This document shows positions 36,678 to 44,750 of a stretch of 64,000 nucleotides of DNA, in pieces. Numbering within the stretch: the first letter of the stretch is position 1; every line of letters starts with the position of its first letter. Origin of the DNA: Pseudomonas sp. RIT409 (lineage in GTDB: Bacteria; Pseudomonadota; Gammaproteobacteria; Pseudomonadales; Pseudomonadaceae). The DNA lies in NCBI RefSeq assembly GCF_003052515.2, contig NZ_QARE02000010.1:62001-126000 (forward strand), written 5' to 3'. Position numbers and translations under genes: made by a program. The notes below the pieces were generated by a model, which worked only from the letters and a program-made list of their open reading frames with translations, was not told where the DNA came from and ran no database searches.

Positions 36678-37205
36678 ATGCCGCTCTCTCGCCCTCCCCA
36701 GGTCTACCTCGCCGGATTCGATGTGTTCCGCCACGACGCCATCGACAGGGGACGCTACCTCAAGGCCCTGTGCGAGGCCCAGGGACTGGAGGGGCTCTAC
36801 CCTTTCGATAATGAAGTCCCGGCGGGCCTGCCGCCCGAAGAGACGGCCACGCTGATCTGCAATGCCAACATCGCCATGATCCGCCGTTGCGATGCCGTCG
36901 TCGCCAACCTGAACTGCTTCCGCGGGGCCGAACCAGACTCAGGGACTGCATTCGAAGTGGGCATGGCGGTCGCGCTGGGCAAACCGGTCTGGGCCTATTT
37001 CGACGACCTCGGCAGCCTGCGGCACCAGGTCAAGCACGATGCGCAGGGCTTCGACGGCCAAGGGTTCCAGGTCGAAGACTTCCAATTGCCGAAAAACCTG
37101 ATGCTCGCCTGCACCTGGGCAGGCAGCAGCGCGACCCCTGAACTTGCGATCGCAGCCTTGGCACGCTGGCTTGGCGAGCCTGCCGGTCATGACCTTGATC
37201 GCTGA
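36678..37205 (+). CDS. Nucleoside 2-deoxyribosyltransferase family protein
   Basis: A 175-residue protein with the family fold: YLAGFDVFRHDA at the start, Asp72 (RRCDAVVANLNCFRGAE) and the putative nucleophile Glu93 in DSGTAFEVGMA. The start is the ATG at 36678 with an AAGGA ribosome-binding site just upstream; an ATG at 36624 lacks one. Family members exchange bases between deoxyribonucleosides or hydrolyse nucleotides. It probably has a housekeeping nucleotide-salvage or sanitising role. Confidence 0.87.
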   Translation: MPLSRPPQVYLAGFDVFRHDAIDRGRYLKALCEAQGLEGLYPFDNEVPAGLPPEETATLICNANIAMIRRCDAVVANLNCFRGAEPDSGTAFEVGMAVALGKPVWAYFDDLGSLRHQVKHDAQGFDGQGFQVEDFQLPKNLMLACTWAGSSATPELAIAALARWLGEPAGHDLDR

Positions 37206-37381
37206 CTACCGTGGCGGCCGCCTGCCAGGCGACGTGACCTTCTCGACACCGGGCCGGTTTTTTTGAATCGCCATGTAGGCTACGCAGTGTCAGATACAGT
37301 GCAATACAAAGGGTCGCGGGCAACCCTGTCGCGACTGGGTAAGATACGCCGCAGACCAATGACAATGAGGGTAGCGAGACC

Positions 37382-38122
37382 ATGGAGCACGTCGACCACA
37401 TTCTGATCGTGGATGATGATCGGGAAATCCGGGAGCTGGTGGGCAATTACCTGAAAAAGAACGGCCTGCGCACCACGGTGGTGGCCGACGGCAGGCAGAT
37501 GCGCGCCTTTCTCGAGTCGACTCCGGTTGACCTCATTGTGTTGGACATCATGATGCCGGGGGACGATGGCCTGCTGTTGTGTCGAGAACTGCGTTCCGGC
37601 AAGCACAAGACCACGCCGGTGCTGATGCTCACTGCGCGTAGCGACGAAACCGACCGCATCATCGGGTTGGAGATGGGCGCTGACGACTACCTGGTCAAGC
37701 CGTTTGCCGCGCGGGAGCTGCTGGCGCGGATCAATGCCGTGCTGCGTCGCACCCGCATGTTGCCGCCGAACCTCATTGTCAGCGAATCCGGGCGGCTGCT
37801 GGCCTTCGGCAAGTGGCGCCTGGACACCACGGCACGCCACCTGTTGGACGCCGAAGGCACGGTAGTCGCCCTCAGCGGCGCCGAATACCGCCTGCTGCGC
37901 ACCTTCCTCGACCACCCGCAACGGGTGCTCAGCCGTGATCAGTTGCTCAACCTGACCCAAGGCCGCGACGCCGACCTGTTCGATCGCTCCATCGACCTGC
38001 TGGTCAGTCGCTTGCGTCAGCGCCTGCTGGACGATGCCCGCGACCCCGCCTACATCAAGACCGTGCGCAGTGAAGGCTATGTGTTCACCTACGCGGTGGA
38101 AATCCTCGGGGACTCGGTATGA
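37382..38122 (+). CDS. OmpR-family response regulator
   Basis: A 246-residue regulator with receiver Asp55 (LIVLDIMMPGDDG), Asp11-Asp13 acidic cluster, and Lys near 105 (YLVKPFAARELLARI). The C-terminal winged-helix domain ends in KTVRSEGYVF. It overlaps the kinase gene by ATGA. The neighbouring gluconate genes are controlled by their own LacI regulator, so the signal of this pair remains unknown. It is similar in length and layout to OmpR/GltR-type regulators. Confidence 0.9.
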   Translation: MEHVDHILIVDDDREIRELVGNYLKKNGLRTTVVADGRQMRAFLESTPVDLIVLDIMMPGDDGLLLCRELRSGKHKTTPVLMLTARSDETDRIIGLEMGADDYLVKPFAARELLARINAVLRRTRMLPPNLIVSESGRLLAFGKWRLDTTARHLLDAEGTVVALSGAEYRLLRTFLDHPQRVLSRDQLLNLTQGRDADLFDRSIDLLVSRLRQRLLDDARDPAYIKTVRSEGYVFTYAVEILGDSV

Positions 38123-39432
38123 AGGCAGGCTTCGGGTGGCCGCGCACGCTTGCATCGCGGTTGTCGCTGATTTTCCTGATCAGCCTGGTGCTGGCCCACG
38201 GCATGTCCTTCGGCTTGCAATTCTACGAGCGCTACCAAAGCGCGATGACCATGATGCTGGGCAACATGCAGCAGGATCTGACCACCACCCTCGCCATGCT
38301 CGAGCGCTTGCCCGCCGAAGAGCGGGCCGCATGGCTACCGCGCTTCGAACACCCGAACTATCGCTACGTCCTGGGTACCGGCCAGACCGGTACGCCGATG
38401 GACATGAACAAAGCACCGATCTCGGTGCATACGATGCAGGCGGCACTGGGCCGCGATTATCCAGTGGTGTTCAACACGATCCCCGACAGCCGCCCGCACT
38501 ATCAGGCGCACCTCACCCTGCGCGACGGCAACCCGCTCACTATCGATGTGCGCCCGGCCATCACGCCATTGTCGCCTTGGCTGCCATTGCTGCTGATCGG
38601 GCAACTGGTGTTATTGGTGACCTGCACCTGGCTGGCGGTGCGAACGGCGATCCGCCCGTTGACCCGCCTGTCCCAGGCCGTGGACACGCTGGACCCTAAC
38701 GGCGAGGGCATCCGCCTCGACGAAAGCGGCCCCACGGAAGTCGCCTACGCAGCTGTGGCGTTCAATTCGATGCAACAACGCATCGCCACCTACGTGAAGG
38801 AGCGGATGCAGTTGCTGGCGGCCATTTCCCACGACCTTCAAACGCCCATCACCCGCATGAAGCTGCGCGCCGAATTCATGGACGACGGCATCGAGAAAGA
38901 CAAGCTGTGGAGCGACCTGAACGAAATGCAGCATTTGGTTCAAGAGGGCGTGGCCTATGCCCGCAGCATGGACACCTCCACCGAACCGCCGAAACGCGTG
39001 AACCTGGATGCCTTTCTCGACAGCCTGGTGTTCGACTATCAGGACATGAACCAATCGGTGCAGTTGAGTGGTAAAGCACAAGCGGTAATCGACACTCGCC
39101 CCCATGCGTTGCGTCGGGTGCTGGTGAACCTCACCGACAATGCGCTGAAATTCGCTGGCGCAGCGGAGGTTCAGGTGCAGTCCCAAGGCGAACAAGGGGT
39201 GTCGATTCAGGTGCTGGATCGCGGGCCGGGCATTTCGCAGGCGGAGCTGGCTGAAGTGCTCAAGCCGTTCTACCGGGTGGAGAGTTCGCGCAACCGCGAC
39301 ACAGGCGGCACCGGGCTGGGCCTGGCAATCGCTCAGCAGCTGGCGAGGGCATTGGGCGGCTCGCTGACGCTGTCCAACCGTGACGGCGGCGGCCTGTGTG
39401 CCGAGCTCAAGCTGCCGCGCACCCTGGCCTGA
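38119..39432 (+). CDS. EnvZ-like sensor histidine kinase
   Basis: A 437-residue kinase with transmembrane segments near residues 17-37 and 158-178, a periplasmic domain of about 120 residues, HAMP, and an H-box with His238 in AAISHDLQTPITRMKL (the SHDLQTP form typical of EnvZ-like kinases). The ATP-binding domain contains NLTDNALKFAG and GGTGLGLAIAQQLA. It forms an operon with the regulator just upstream. The substrate or stimulus is not visible from the sequence. Confidence 0.9.
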   Translation: MKAGFGWPRTLASRLSLIFLISLVLAHGMSFGLQFYERYQSAMTMMLGNMQQDLTTTLAMLERLPAEERAAWLPRFEHPNYRYVLGTGQTGTPMDMNKAPISVHTMQAALGRDYPVVFNTIPDSRPHYQAHLTLRDGNPLTIDVRPAITPLSPWLPLLLIGQLVLLVTCTWLAVRTAIRPLTRLSQAVDTLDPNGEGIRLDESGPTEVAYAAVAFNSMQQRIATYVKERMQLLAAISHDLQTPITRMKLRAEFMDDGIEKDKLWSDLNEMQHLVQEGVAYARSMDTSTEPPKRVNLDAFLDSLVFDYQDMNQSVQLSGKAQAVIDTRPHALRRVLVNLTDNALKFAGAAEVQVQSQGEQGVSIQVLDRGPGISQAELAEVLKPFYRVESSRNRDTGGTGLGLAIAQQLARALGGSLTLSNRDGGGLCAELKLPRTLA

Positions 39433-39471
39433 CGTCCCATGGAGCCAACTCGGGCAGCGGTTTTCCGGGGG

Positions 39472-40488
39472 TCAGGTGCTTTCCCGGATCACCAGCTCGA
39501 AGCCCAGATCGACCTGGGCCTGCTGCACGTTGCCGTCCAGCAACCCTAGCAACAACTGCGCGGCGCGTTGCCCCACCTGCTCGCGGGGCGTGCGGATCGA
39601 GGTCAGACGCGGCACCATGTGTGCAGAACCCGGCAGGTCGTTGAAGCCGATCAGCGACACCTGTTCAGGGATGCGGATCCCCCGTCGCAATGCCTCCAGC
39701 GTCGCCCCCTGGGCCAGGTCATCGTTGCAGAAAAAGATGCCGTCCACGTCCGGGTGCTCATCCAGCAGCCGGGCGAACATCTCGCCCCCCAGGCCAATGG
39801 ATGACGGCAGCGGAGTGGCCATCTGCAGCGCTTCGTCGTACAGGCCCTGCGCTTCCAGCGCACTGCGAAAGCCGGCGCCACGCTGAATGACCCGAGGGTC
39901 CAGCTGCGCCGACACATACGCCAGGCGTCGACGCCCGCGGCTCAACAGGTGCTGCGCCGCTGCTGCCCCCGCCTGCTGCTGCGAGAACCCGACGCAGGGC
40001 TCGGCACGACTGGGGTCCAGTTCCATCATGTGGACACAGGGCACCCCGCTGGCCGCCAACAATTGTTGCGCCGCGTGGCTGCGATCGAAGCCGGTCAGCA
40101 AGATACCCCGCGGCCGGTTCGCCAAGTGGCTGCGGAGCAGGTTTTCCTCTTCGACGGGCGAATAATGGTAGTTGCCGATCACCACTTCCAGGCCACGCGG
40201 GCGCAGGACGTTCTGAATGGCTTCGAGGGTCTCGATGAACAACTGGTTGGACAACGACGGCACTAACACCACTACCGACTGGCTTTGCGACGACGCGAGC
40301 GCTCGCGCGGCAGGGTTGGCGACATAGCCTAGACTTTGCGCAGCTGCCTGGACTTTCTCTACCAGCTCCGGCGCCACCGTGGCCACGCCACGCAGCGCGC
40401 GAGACGCCGTGATAGGCGAGACGGCGGCCAGTTTTGCGACTTCGGTGAGGGTAGGACGACCGGTGGAACGGGAACCAATGCGTGTCAT
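39472..40488 (-). CDS. gnuR: LacI-family gluconate repressor
   Basis: A 338-residue LacI/GalR repressor with the N-terminal HTH (TLTEVAKLAAVSPITASRAL, residues 13-32) and hinge (NPAARALASSQ), then a periplasmic-binding-protein-like effector domain. It lies divergently from gluconokinase and gntP, the same arrangement as gluconate repressors in P. aeruginosa (called GntR) and P. putida (GnuR). Two identical palindromes before gnuK and gntP are its likely operators; 6-phosphogluconate or gluconate would be the inducer. Confidence 0.88.
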   Translation of the reverse strand: MTRIGSRSTGRPTLTEVAKLAAVSPITASRALRGVATVAPELVEKVQAAAQSLGYVANPAARALASSQSQSVVVLVPSLSNQLFIETLEAIQNVLRPRGLEVVIGNYHYSPVEEENLLRSHLANRPRGILLTGFDRSHAAQQLLAASGVPCVHMMELDPSRAEPCVGFSQQQAGAAAAQHLLSRGRRRLAYVSAQLDPRVIQRGAGFRSALEAQGLYDEALQMATPLPSSIGLGGEMFARLLDEHPDVDGIFFCNDDLAQGATLEALRRGIRIPEQVSLIGFNDLPGSAHMVPRLTSIRTPREQVGQRAAQLLLGLLDGNVQQAQVDLGFELVIREST

Positions 40489-40687
40489 GCGTTGCCAACT
40501 GAACGTAGGAAAAGCTCAAGGGGTTGCGATTGTGTCTGATGGGCTCTAAGGTAGCGCTATCCCACGGAGGCCCGCAACTTTTCGATCGTCCTGTCGAAAG
40601 AAGAGATGTATCTCATGGATCAGCGAGATACCCATAACAATGACTACACCCGGAAACAGCCTTGCCGGCCTTGCACACGATTCGGCA

Positions 40688-40703
40688 AAGACAGCGCTGT
40701 CTT
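40688..40703. promoter_or_regulatory. Operator before gnuK
   Basis: AAGACAGCGCTGTCTT is a perfect 16-base palindrome, ending 15 bases before the gluconokinase start. The same core recurs before gntP. It is the size and symmetry expected for a LacI-family repressor. Confidence 0.75.
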
Positions 40704-40718
40704 CGGGGCGAGGTTTTT

Positions 40719-41273
40719 ATGACTACTGCTTCACATGCAATCTCCGCCCTCGTGATCATGGGTGTTTCAGGCTGCGGCAAAAGTGCCGTGGGTGCTGAAA
40801 TCGCCAAACGCAGCGGCGGCCGCCTCATCGAGGGCGACGCCTTCCATCCCAAAGCCAACATCGACAAGATGAGCGCTGGCCATCCCCTCAACGACGACGA
40901 CCGCGCTGGCTGGTTGACCCGCCTCGGGGAAGAAGTTGCGGCGGCCTTGCGTAATGGCGAGAAACCGGTCCTGACCTGCTCCTCCCTCAAGCTGATCTAC
41001 CGCGATCGCTTGCGCGCCGCCGTGCCGGGCCTGGGGTTCGTGTTTCTGGAACTCACCAAGGAACTGGCGACCGAGCGCTGCTCGCACCGCCCTGGCCACT
41101 TCATGCCGGCCAGCCTGGTCGACAGTCAATTCGCGACGTTGGAACCGCCTTACGGAGAAGACCGCACGCTGGTCGTGGATGCGACTCAGCCGATCGAGAC
41201 CATCGGCGCTGACGCAGCGGCATGGTGGAGCGCGTCGCAAACCTCATCTGCCACCGCTCTTACCGGCTCCTGA
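40719..41273 (+). CDS. gnuK: Gluconokinase
   Basis: A 184-residue P-loop kinase with Walker A GVSGCGKS (residues 15-22), EGDAFHPKANIDKMSAGHPLNDDDR-type gluconate-kinase motif (seen as GDAFHP and GHPLNDDDR), LKLIYRDRLR and HFMPASLVDSQFATLEPP. It phosphorylates gluconate to 6-phosphogluconate, feeding the Entner-Doudoroff pathway. The ATG at 40719, with GAGGT upstream, is preferred over an earlier in-frame start that would swallow the operator. Confidence 0.95.
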   Translation: MTTASHAISALVIMGVSGCGKSAVGAEIAKRSGGRLIEGDAFHPKANIDKMSAGHPLNDDDRAGWLTRLGEEVAAALRNGEKPVLTCSSLKLIYRDRLRAAVPGLGFVFLELTKELATERCSHRPGHFMPASLVDSQFATLEPPYGEDRTLVVDATQPIETIGADAAAWWSASQTSSATALTGS

Positions 41274-41294
41274 TCGCGGGACCGGCGTGAGCGA

Positions 41295-41314
41295 AAAAGA
41301 CAGCGCTGTCTTTT
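41295..41314. promoter_or_regulatory. Operator before gntP
   Basis: AAAAGACAGCGCTGTCTTTT is a perfect 20-base palindrome containing the same core as the site at 40688. It lies between gnuK and gntP, 75 bases before the transporter start, which predicts a separate repressor-controlled promoter for gntP. Confidence 0.78.
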
Positions 41315-41388
41315 CGTGTACACAAGGCAGTGAACAACAGCGTTGAGCAGTAGCTCCAAAAAAACAAAATACAACGGAGAGACACCCC

Positions 41389-42741
41389 ATGTTCGGTATG
41401 ACTCAAGACACGTATCTACTCGTAGATGCGCTGGTGACCATCATCGGCCTCGTGCTATTGATCACCAAGTTCAAGGTCCACCCTTTTATTGCATTGACCA
41501 TTGCGGCTGGTTTTCTCGGGCTGACCTCCGGGATGCCGGTCGAAAAAGTGATGAAATCCTTCCAGGACGGCTTCGGGGGCGTGCTGGGCTTCGTCGGCAT
41601 CATCCTCGGGCTGGGCACCATGCTCGGCAAGCTGATGGCCGACTCCGGCGGCGCCGACCAGATCGCCCAGACCTTGATTCGCCGCTTCGGCAAGGAGCGC
41701 GTGCACTGGGCCATGATGTTTTCGGCGTTTCTGGTGGGTATCCCACTGTTCTTCGAAATCGGCTTCGTGCTGTTGATTCCGCTGGTGTTCATCGTGGCTC
41801 GTCGCAGCGGCGTGTCCATCGTCAAGATCGGCATTCCGCTGCTGGCCGGCCTGTCCGCGGTTCACGGCCTCGTCCCTCCGCATCCGGGCCCTTTGCTGGC
41901 GATCGGCATCTTCAACGCCGACATCGGCAAGACCATTTTCTATGGTCTGATCGTAGCGTTCCCAACAGCGATCATTGCCGGTCCAATCTTCGGAAAATGG
42001 ATTGCCAAACACATTCCCGGCAACCCGTCCAAAGACCTGATGGATCAGATTGCCAAGGAATCGACTAACGAAAACCTGCCCAGCTTCGGCATTACCCTGC
42101 TGACCATCCTGCTGCCGGTTTTCCTGATGCTGTTGAAGACCTTCGCTGACGTGGCGCTGCCCAACGGTCACATTTTCCGCATCTGGATGGACTTCATCGG
42201 CCACCCGATCGCCGCCCTGCTCTTTGCGCTGCTGCTGGCGTTCTACACCTTCGGTTCGGCCCGTGGCTTCAGCCGCGAGCAGATCATCAAGCTGCTGGAC
42301 CAGAGCCTGGCGCCAGTGGCCGCCATCGTGCTGATCGTGGGTGCCGGGGGTGGTTTCAAACAAATGCTGGTGGACAGCGGCGTCGGTAACCTGATCGGCC
42401 ACATGGCGGTGCAGGCGCAGATTTCGCCTATTCTGCTGGCGTGGCTGGTGGCGGCCGTGATTCGGATCGCCACCGGCTCTGCTACCGTGGCGACCATCAC
42501 CGGTGCTGGTATCGTCGCACCCGTGGTCGCGATGGTGCCTGGGGTCAACCGGGAACTGCTGGTACTGGCCACCGGCGCAGGTTCCTTGATCCTGTCCCAT
42601 GTGAACGACGCAGGCTTCTGGCTGGTCAAGCAATACTTCAACATGACCGTGACCGAAACCCTGAAGACCTGGACAGTGATGGAAACCATCCTGTCGGTGG
42701 TCGGTATCATCCTCATCATGCTGTTGTCGCTGGTGGTCTGA
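41389..42741 (+). CDS. gntP: GntP-family gluconate:H+ symporter
   Basis: A 450-residue inner-membrane carrier with about 12-14 hydrophobic segments. GntP signatures are present: GFGGVLGFVGIILGLGTMLGKLM (about residues 61-83), VGIPLFFEIGFVLLIPL, and LVPPHPGPLLA. A ribosome-binding site GGAGAG precedes the ATG; a second ATG four codons... nine bases downstream is an alternative. It imports gluconate for GnuK. A hairpin follows at 42761-42784. Confidence 0.94.
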   Translation: MFGMTQDTYLLVDALVTIIGLVLLITKFKVHPFIALTIAAGFLGLTSGMPVEKVMKSFQDGFGGVLGFVGIILGLGTMLGKLMADSGGADQIAQTLIRRFGKERVHWAMMFSAFLVGIPLFFEIGFVLLIPLVFIVARRSGVSIVKIGIPLLAGLSAVHGLVPPHPGPLLAIGIFNADIGKTIFYGLIVAFPTAIIAGPIFGKWIAKHIPGNPSKDLMDQIAKESTNENLPSFGITLLTILLPVFLMLLKTFADVALPNGHIFRIWMDFIGHPIAALLFALLLAFYTFGSARGFSREQIIKLLDQSLAPVAAIVLIVGAGGGFKQMLVDSGVGNLIGHMAVQAQISPILLAWLVAAVIRIATGSATVATITGAGIVAPVVAMVPGVNRELLVLATGAGSLILSHVNDAGFWLVKQYFNMTVTETLKTWTVMETILSVVGIILIMLLSLVV

Positions 42742-42760
42742 TTCCAGACGGCTACATCCC

Positions 42761-42791
42761 ATGCCCACCCGCCGCGGTGGGCATGTCTTTT
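42761..42791 (+). terminator. Probable gntP terminator
   Basis: A 9-bp stem (ATGCCCACC with GGTGGGCAT) around CGCCGC is followed by an imperfect T-rich tail. It starts 20 bases after the gntP stop. Confidence 0.65.
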
Positions 42792-42890
42792 CTCTTTCAC
42801 GTCATCCCTTCCTGAAACCTCCGATCCCGCCGTGGGGATGGCGAGATTTCGGTGCACTCTCTTATACTTTGCGTTCGCGCTATACGGAAT

Positions 42891-42912
42891 TCTCCTACAC
42901 TCCACTAGGAGA
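42891..42912. repeat. Inverted repeat upstream of csrA
   Basis: Arms TCTCCTA (42891-42897) and TAGGAGA (42906-42912) flank an 8-base centre. It lies about 340 bases before csrA. It could be a regulator site or an RNA hairpin exposing AGGA; no partner is identified. Confidence 0.5.
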
Positions 42913-43248
42913 TGACGTACAAGCGGCCTAATGAAAATTTCATCGCCACTTGGCATGTGTTCTTTGCAATAAATGCGAAAGGAGTGTGCAATAGGCGCCG
43001 CCCCGGACTTGGCTATGAGGGTAATAGCGAATCCATACGGGGAATTACCGCCAAAAGCAGGCAAAATTCGTACACCGTCTGGCCTCAGGAACCCGAGCCA
43101 ATGACAAGAAGATGAACCTGGGGAATTAAAATCATGCCAAAGGCGTCTTACGGATGACGCATTTGGATGCAATCGGCAACCACCATCACCCAAGGCTACG
43201 GCCAGCCTCTTGGCAGAGGCGTTCCACGAGGCCATCAAGGAAAAGATT

Positions 43249-43440
43249 ATGTTGATACTCACCCGCAAAGTCGGCGAAAGCATAAACATTGGTGACGAAA
43301 TCACCGTCACCATTCTGGGCGTACAGGGCTTGCAGGTCCGTCTCGGAATCAATGCGCCGAAAAACGTTTCGGTGCACCGTGAAGAGATTTACAAACGCAT
43401 CCAGGCCGAAATTGCACCGAACAACCAAGAGCAGCAGTGA
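43249..43440 (+). CDS. csrA: CsrA/RsmA-family translational regulator
   Basis: A 63-residue protein [17 protein letters not shown]..., almost the whole of which is the CsrA fold, with conserved Leu4 and Arg44 (VHREEIY) that contact GGA motifs in RNA. The start is the ATG at 43249, preceded by AAGGA at 43238-43242. It is closer to the RsmE/CsrA2-3 type than to classical RsmA of Pseudomonas, judging by the [11 protein letters not shown] beginning. It probably controls secondary metabolism and motility together with Gac-dependent small RNAs, and may bind its own GGA-containing leader. Confidence 0.95.
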   Translation: MLILTRKVGESINIGDEITVTILGVQGLQVRLGINAPKNVSVHREEIYKRIQAEIAPNNQEQQ

Positions 43441-43496
43441 GCCGTCCGGTTCATCTTCTCTGATTGGCGTCGGCCGTAATGTGGGCCGATAAAATA

Positions 43497-43526
43497 AACG
43501 GCGTATTCCCCGGCGCCGTTTTTTTT
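43497..43526 (+). terminator. csrA terminator
   Basis: AACGGCG pairs with CGCCGTT across a 10-base loop and is followed by a run of eight T residues, 57 bases after the csrA stop. Confidence 0.85.
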
Positions 43527-43610
43527 CGTCTATTGGATCCATTCACGACTTCAGCGCATTGGACGCAGTGCAACTAAGCAGCGCCGGAAGGGCAACTTGA
43601 CCAGGGCCCG

Positions 43611-43644
43611 AAACGAAAACGGCCCGAGTCTGGAGACTCGGGCC
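43611..43644 (-). terminator. Terminator of ydcH
   Basis: A perfect 10-bp stem (43621-43630 with 43635-43644) and a TGGA loop. On the minus strand it is followed by GTTTTCGTTTC, and it lies directly downstream of the DUF465 gene. Confidence 0.85.
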
Positions 43645-43670
43645 GCGCCGTTAATCAACGAACCCTCGGT

Positions 43671-43913
43671 TCATTGGCTGTAAGAAACGTGTTTGACGAT
43701 TTTATCTTTGACCACTAGCCGCTCTTCCTTAAGCCGTTTGAGCTGATCGTCCGAAACATCCCCCGCGGATCCAGACTCGGCTTCGACGATGTCGGCATCG
43801 AGCGACTCATAACTGTCGATCAAACTATTGAGCTTGGGATCCTTGCCCCGCATTTTGATCACTTCTTCCTTGGCGATACTCAAATCCGCGTACAAATCGT
43901 GCTTGACCGGCAT
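43671..43913 (-). CDS. YdcH/DUF465 small coiled-coil protein
   Basis: An 80-residue protein with the DUF465 pattern: DPKLNSLIDSYESLDADIVEAE followed by LKRLKEERLVVKDKIVKHV. It is strongly charged and helical, so a coiled coil is likely. It is preceded by GAGAG and ends at a clear terminator. Its function is unknown across the family. It is transcribed alone. Confidence 0.88.
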   Translation of the reverse strand: MPVKHDLYADLSIAKEEVIKMRGKDPKLNSLIDSYESLDADIVEAESGSAGDVSDDQLKRLKEERLVVKDKIVKHVSYSQ

Positions 43914-44013
43914 GTCGGGCTCTCCTCTTGCGCCAGATGTCGAGTAGTTGAGGGTAGCTCACGGCGAAGGTTCGGTTTTTTTGCCACGCAGCGCACGGAG
44001 CGGTGGGTGGCTT

Positions 44014-44592
44014 TCACGGCCGGATCAACACCTTGACCATCGACGCAGCGGTGCTGCGCAAACGGGCTTCGTCCTGATACACACGCTCCATGACGACAAC
44101 GCCGCGCGTGAAGGTCGACACCAGGCGCGACGCCTCGCTGGCCGTCAGGTTGAGTGTAGCGTTCTGTTCTTCGAGGACGAATCGGGTCTGCAGCAAGGCT
44201 TCGATGTCATCGAGCATTCCCTGCAGGGCTGTGCGAATGGTCTCGACTTCGGAAATACCGTCGACAGCCGTCTTGGTGGTCAAACAGCCGCGGGTCGGCG
44301 TGCCTTCGGTCATCGAGGTAATGATGAAATCGAAAAAACCTTCGAGCGCCACCTTGATCGATGGGTCAGCCAGGGCCGCGGCCATGTGGCCGGTCATGCG
44401 TTGTCGATAGCGGTCGAACACCTTGAGGAACAACTGCTCCTTGCCCTGATAGGCGTTGTAAAGCGAGCCCCGCAACACGCCGGTGGCTTGCGCCAAATCC
44501 TGCATCGACGTCGCGCTGAGGCCTTTCTGCCAGAACACGTTTAACGCCAGATCCAGTGTACGGTCCTCGTCGAATTGCCTCACACCCGCCAT
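44014..44592 (-). CDS. TetR-family repressor
   Basis: A 192-residue regulator with an N-terminal HTH (ATSMQDLAQATGVLRGSLYNAYQGKEQLFL, about residues 26-55, in parts TSMQDLAQATGV and LYNAYQGKEQL). The ligand domain carries the TRGCLTTKTAV segment typical of the AcrR/NemR-like group. The start is the ATG at 44592; sequence upstream to 44685 belongs to the divergent promoter. It is divergent from an MFS gene and probably binds two TGTCA-type palindromes between them. Confidence 0.88.
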   Translation of the reverse strand: MAGVRQFDEDRTLDLALNVFWQKGLSATSMQDLAQATGVLRGSLYNAYQGKEQLFLKVFDRYRQRMTGHMAAALADPSIKVALEGFFDFIITSMTEGTPTRGCLTTKTAVDGISEVETIRTALQGMLDDIEALLQTRFVLEEQNATLNLTASEASRLVSTFTRGVVVMERVYQDEARLRSTAASMVKVLIRP

Positions 44593-44670
44593 GACTTCAG
44601 CTCTCCCACTGTGCATTGACCTGCCGCCGATCGAGCCACGAACAGGTAGGAGTGAAGTTGACCTCATTCT

Positions 44671-44684
44671 TGTCAGCGCTGTCA
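44671..44684. promoter_or_regulatory. TetR operator candidate A
   Basis: TGTCAGCGCTGTCA overlaps a possible -35 element (TTGTCA, 44670-44675; 17 bases before TAGCAT at 44693-44698). Its TGTCA-N4-TGTCA half-site pattern repeats at 44707. Confidence 0.55.
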
Positions 44685-44706
44685 ATTTTGACTAGCATGG
44701 CAAACA

Positions 44707-44720
44707 TGACATCGGTGTCA
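44707..44720. promoter_or_regulatory. TetR operator candidate B
   Basis: TGACATCGGTGTCA is a near-perfect palindrome (arms TGACA and TGTCA), 36 bases after the related site A. It lies just after the putative transcription start of the MFS gene. Confidence 0.6.
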
Positions 44721-44750
44721 AACATTCCCCCATTGCATTCGGGTGCGCAT

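Larger units (their letters stand above)
42742..43248. other. Intergenic region gntP–csrA
   Basis: About 500 bases without a convincing gene. It contains the gntP terminator-like hairpin, a long AT-rich leader before csrA and the inverted repeat at 42891-42912. A short plus-strand frame at 42912-43115 has no recognisable content. The csrA promoter probably lies in this stretch. Confidence 0.6.

Noticed and set aside
44671-44684. Similarity of this palindrome to the gluconate operator (both contain CAGCGCTG)
   Set aside because: The flanking half-sites differ and the gene context is a TetR/MFS pair; the shared GCGC centre is likely chance.
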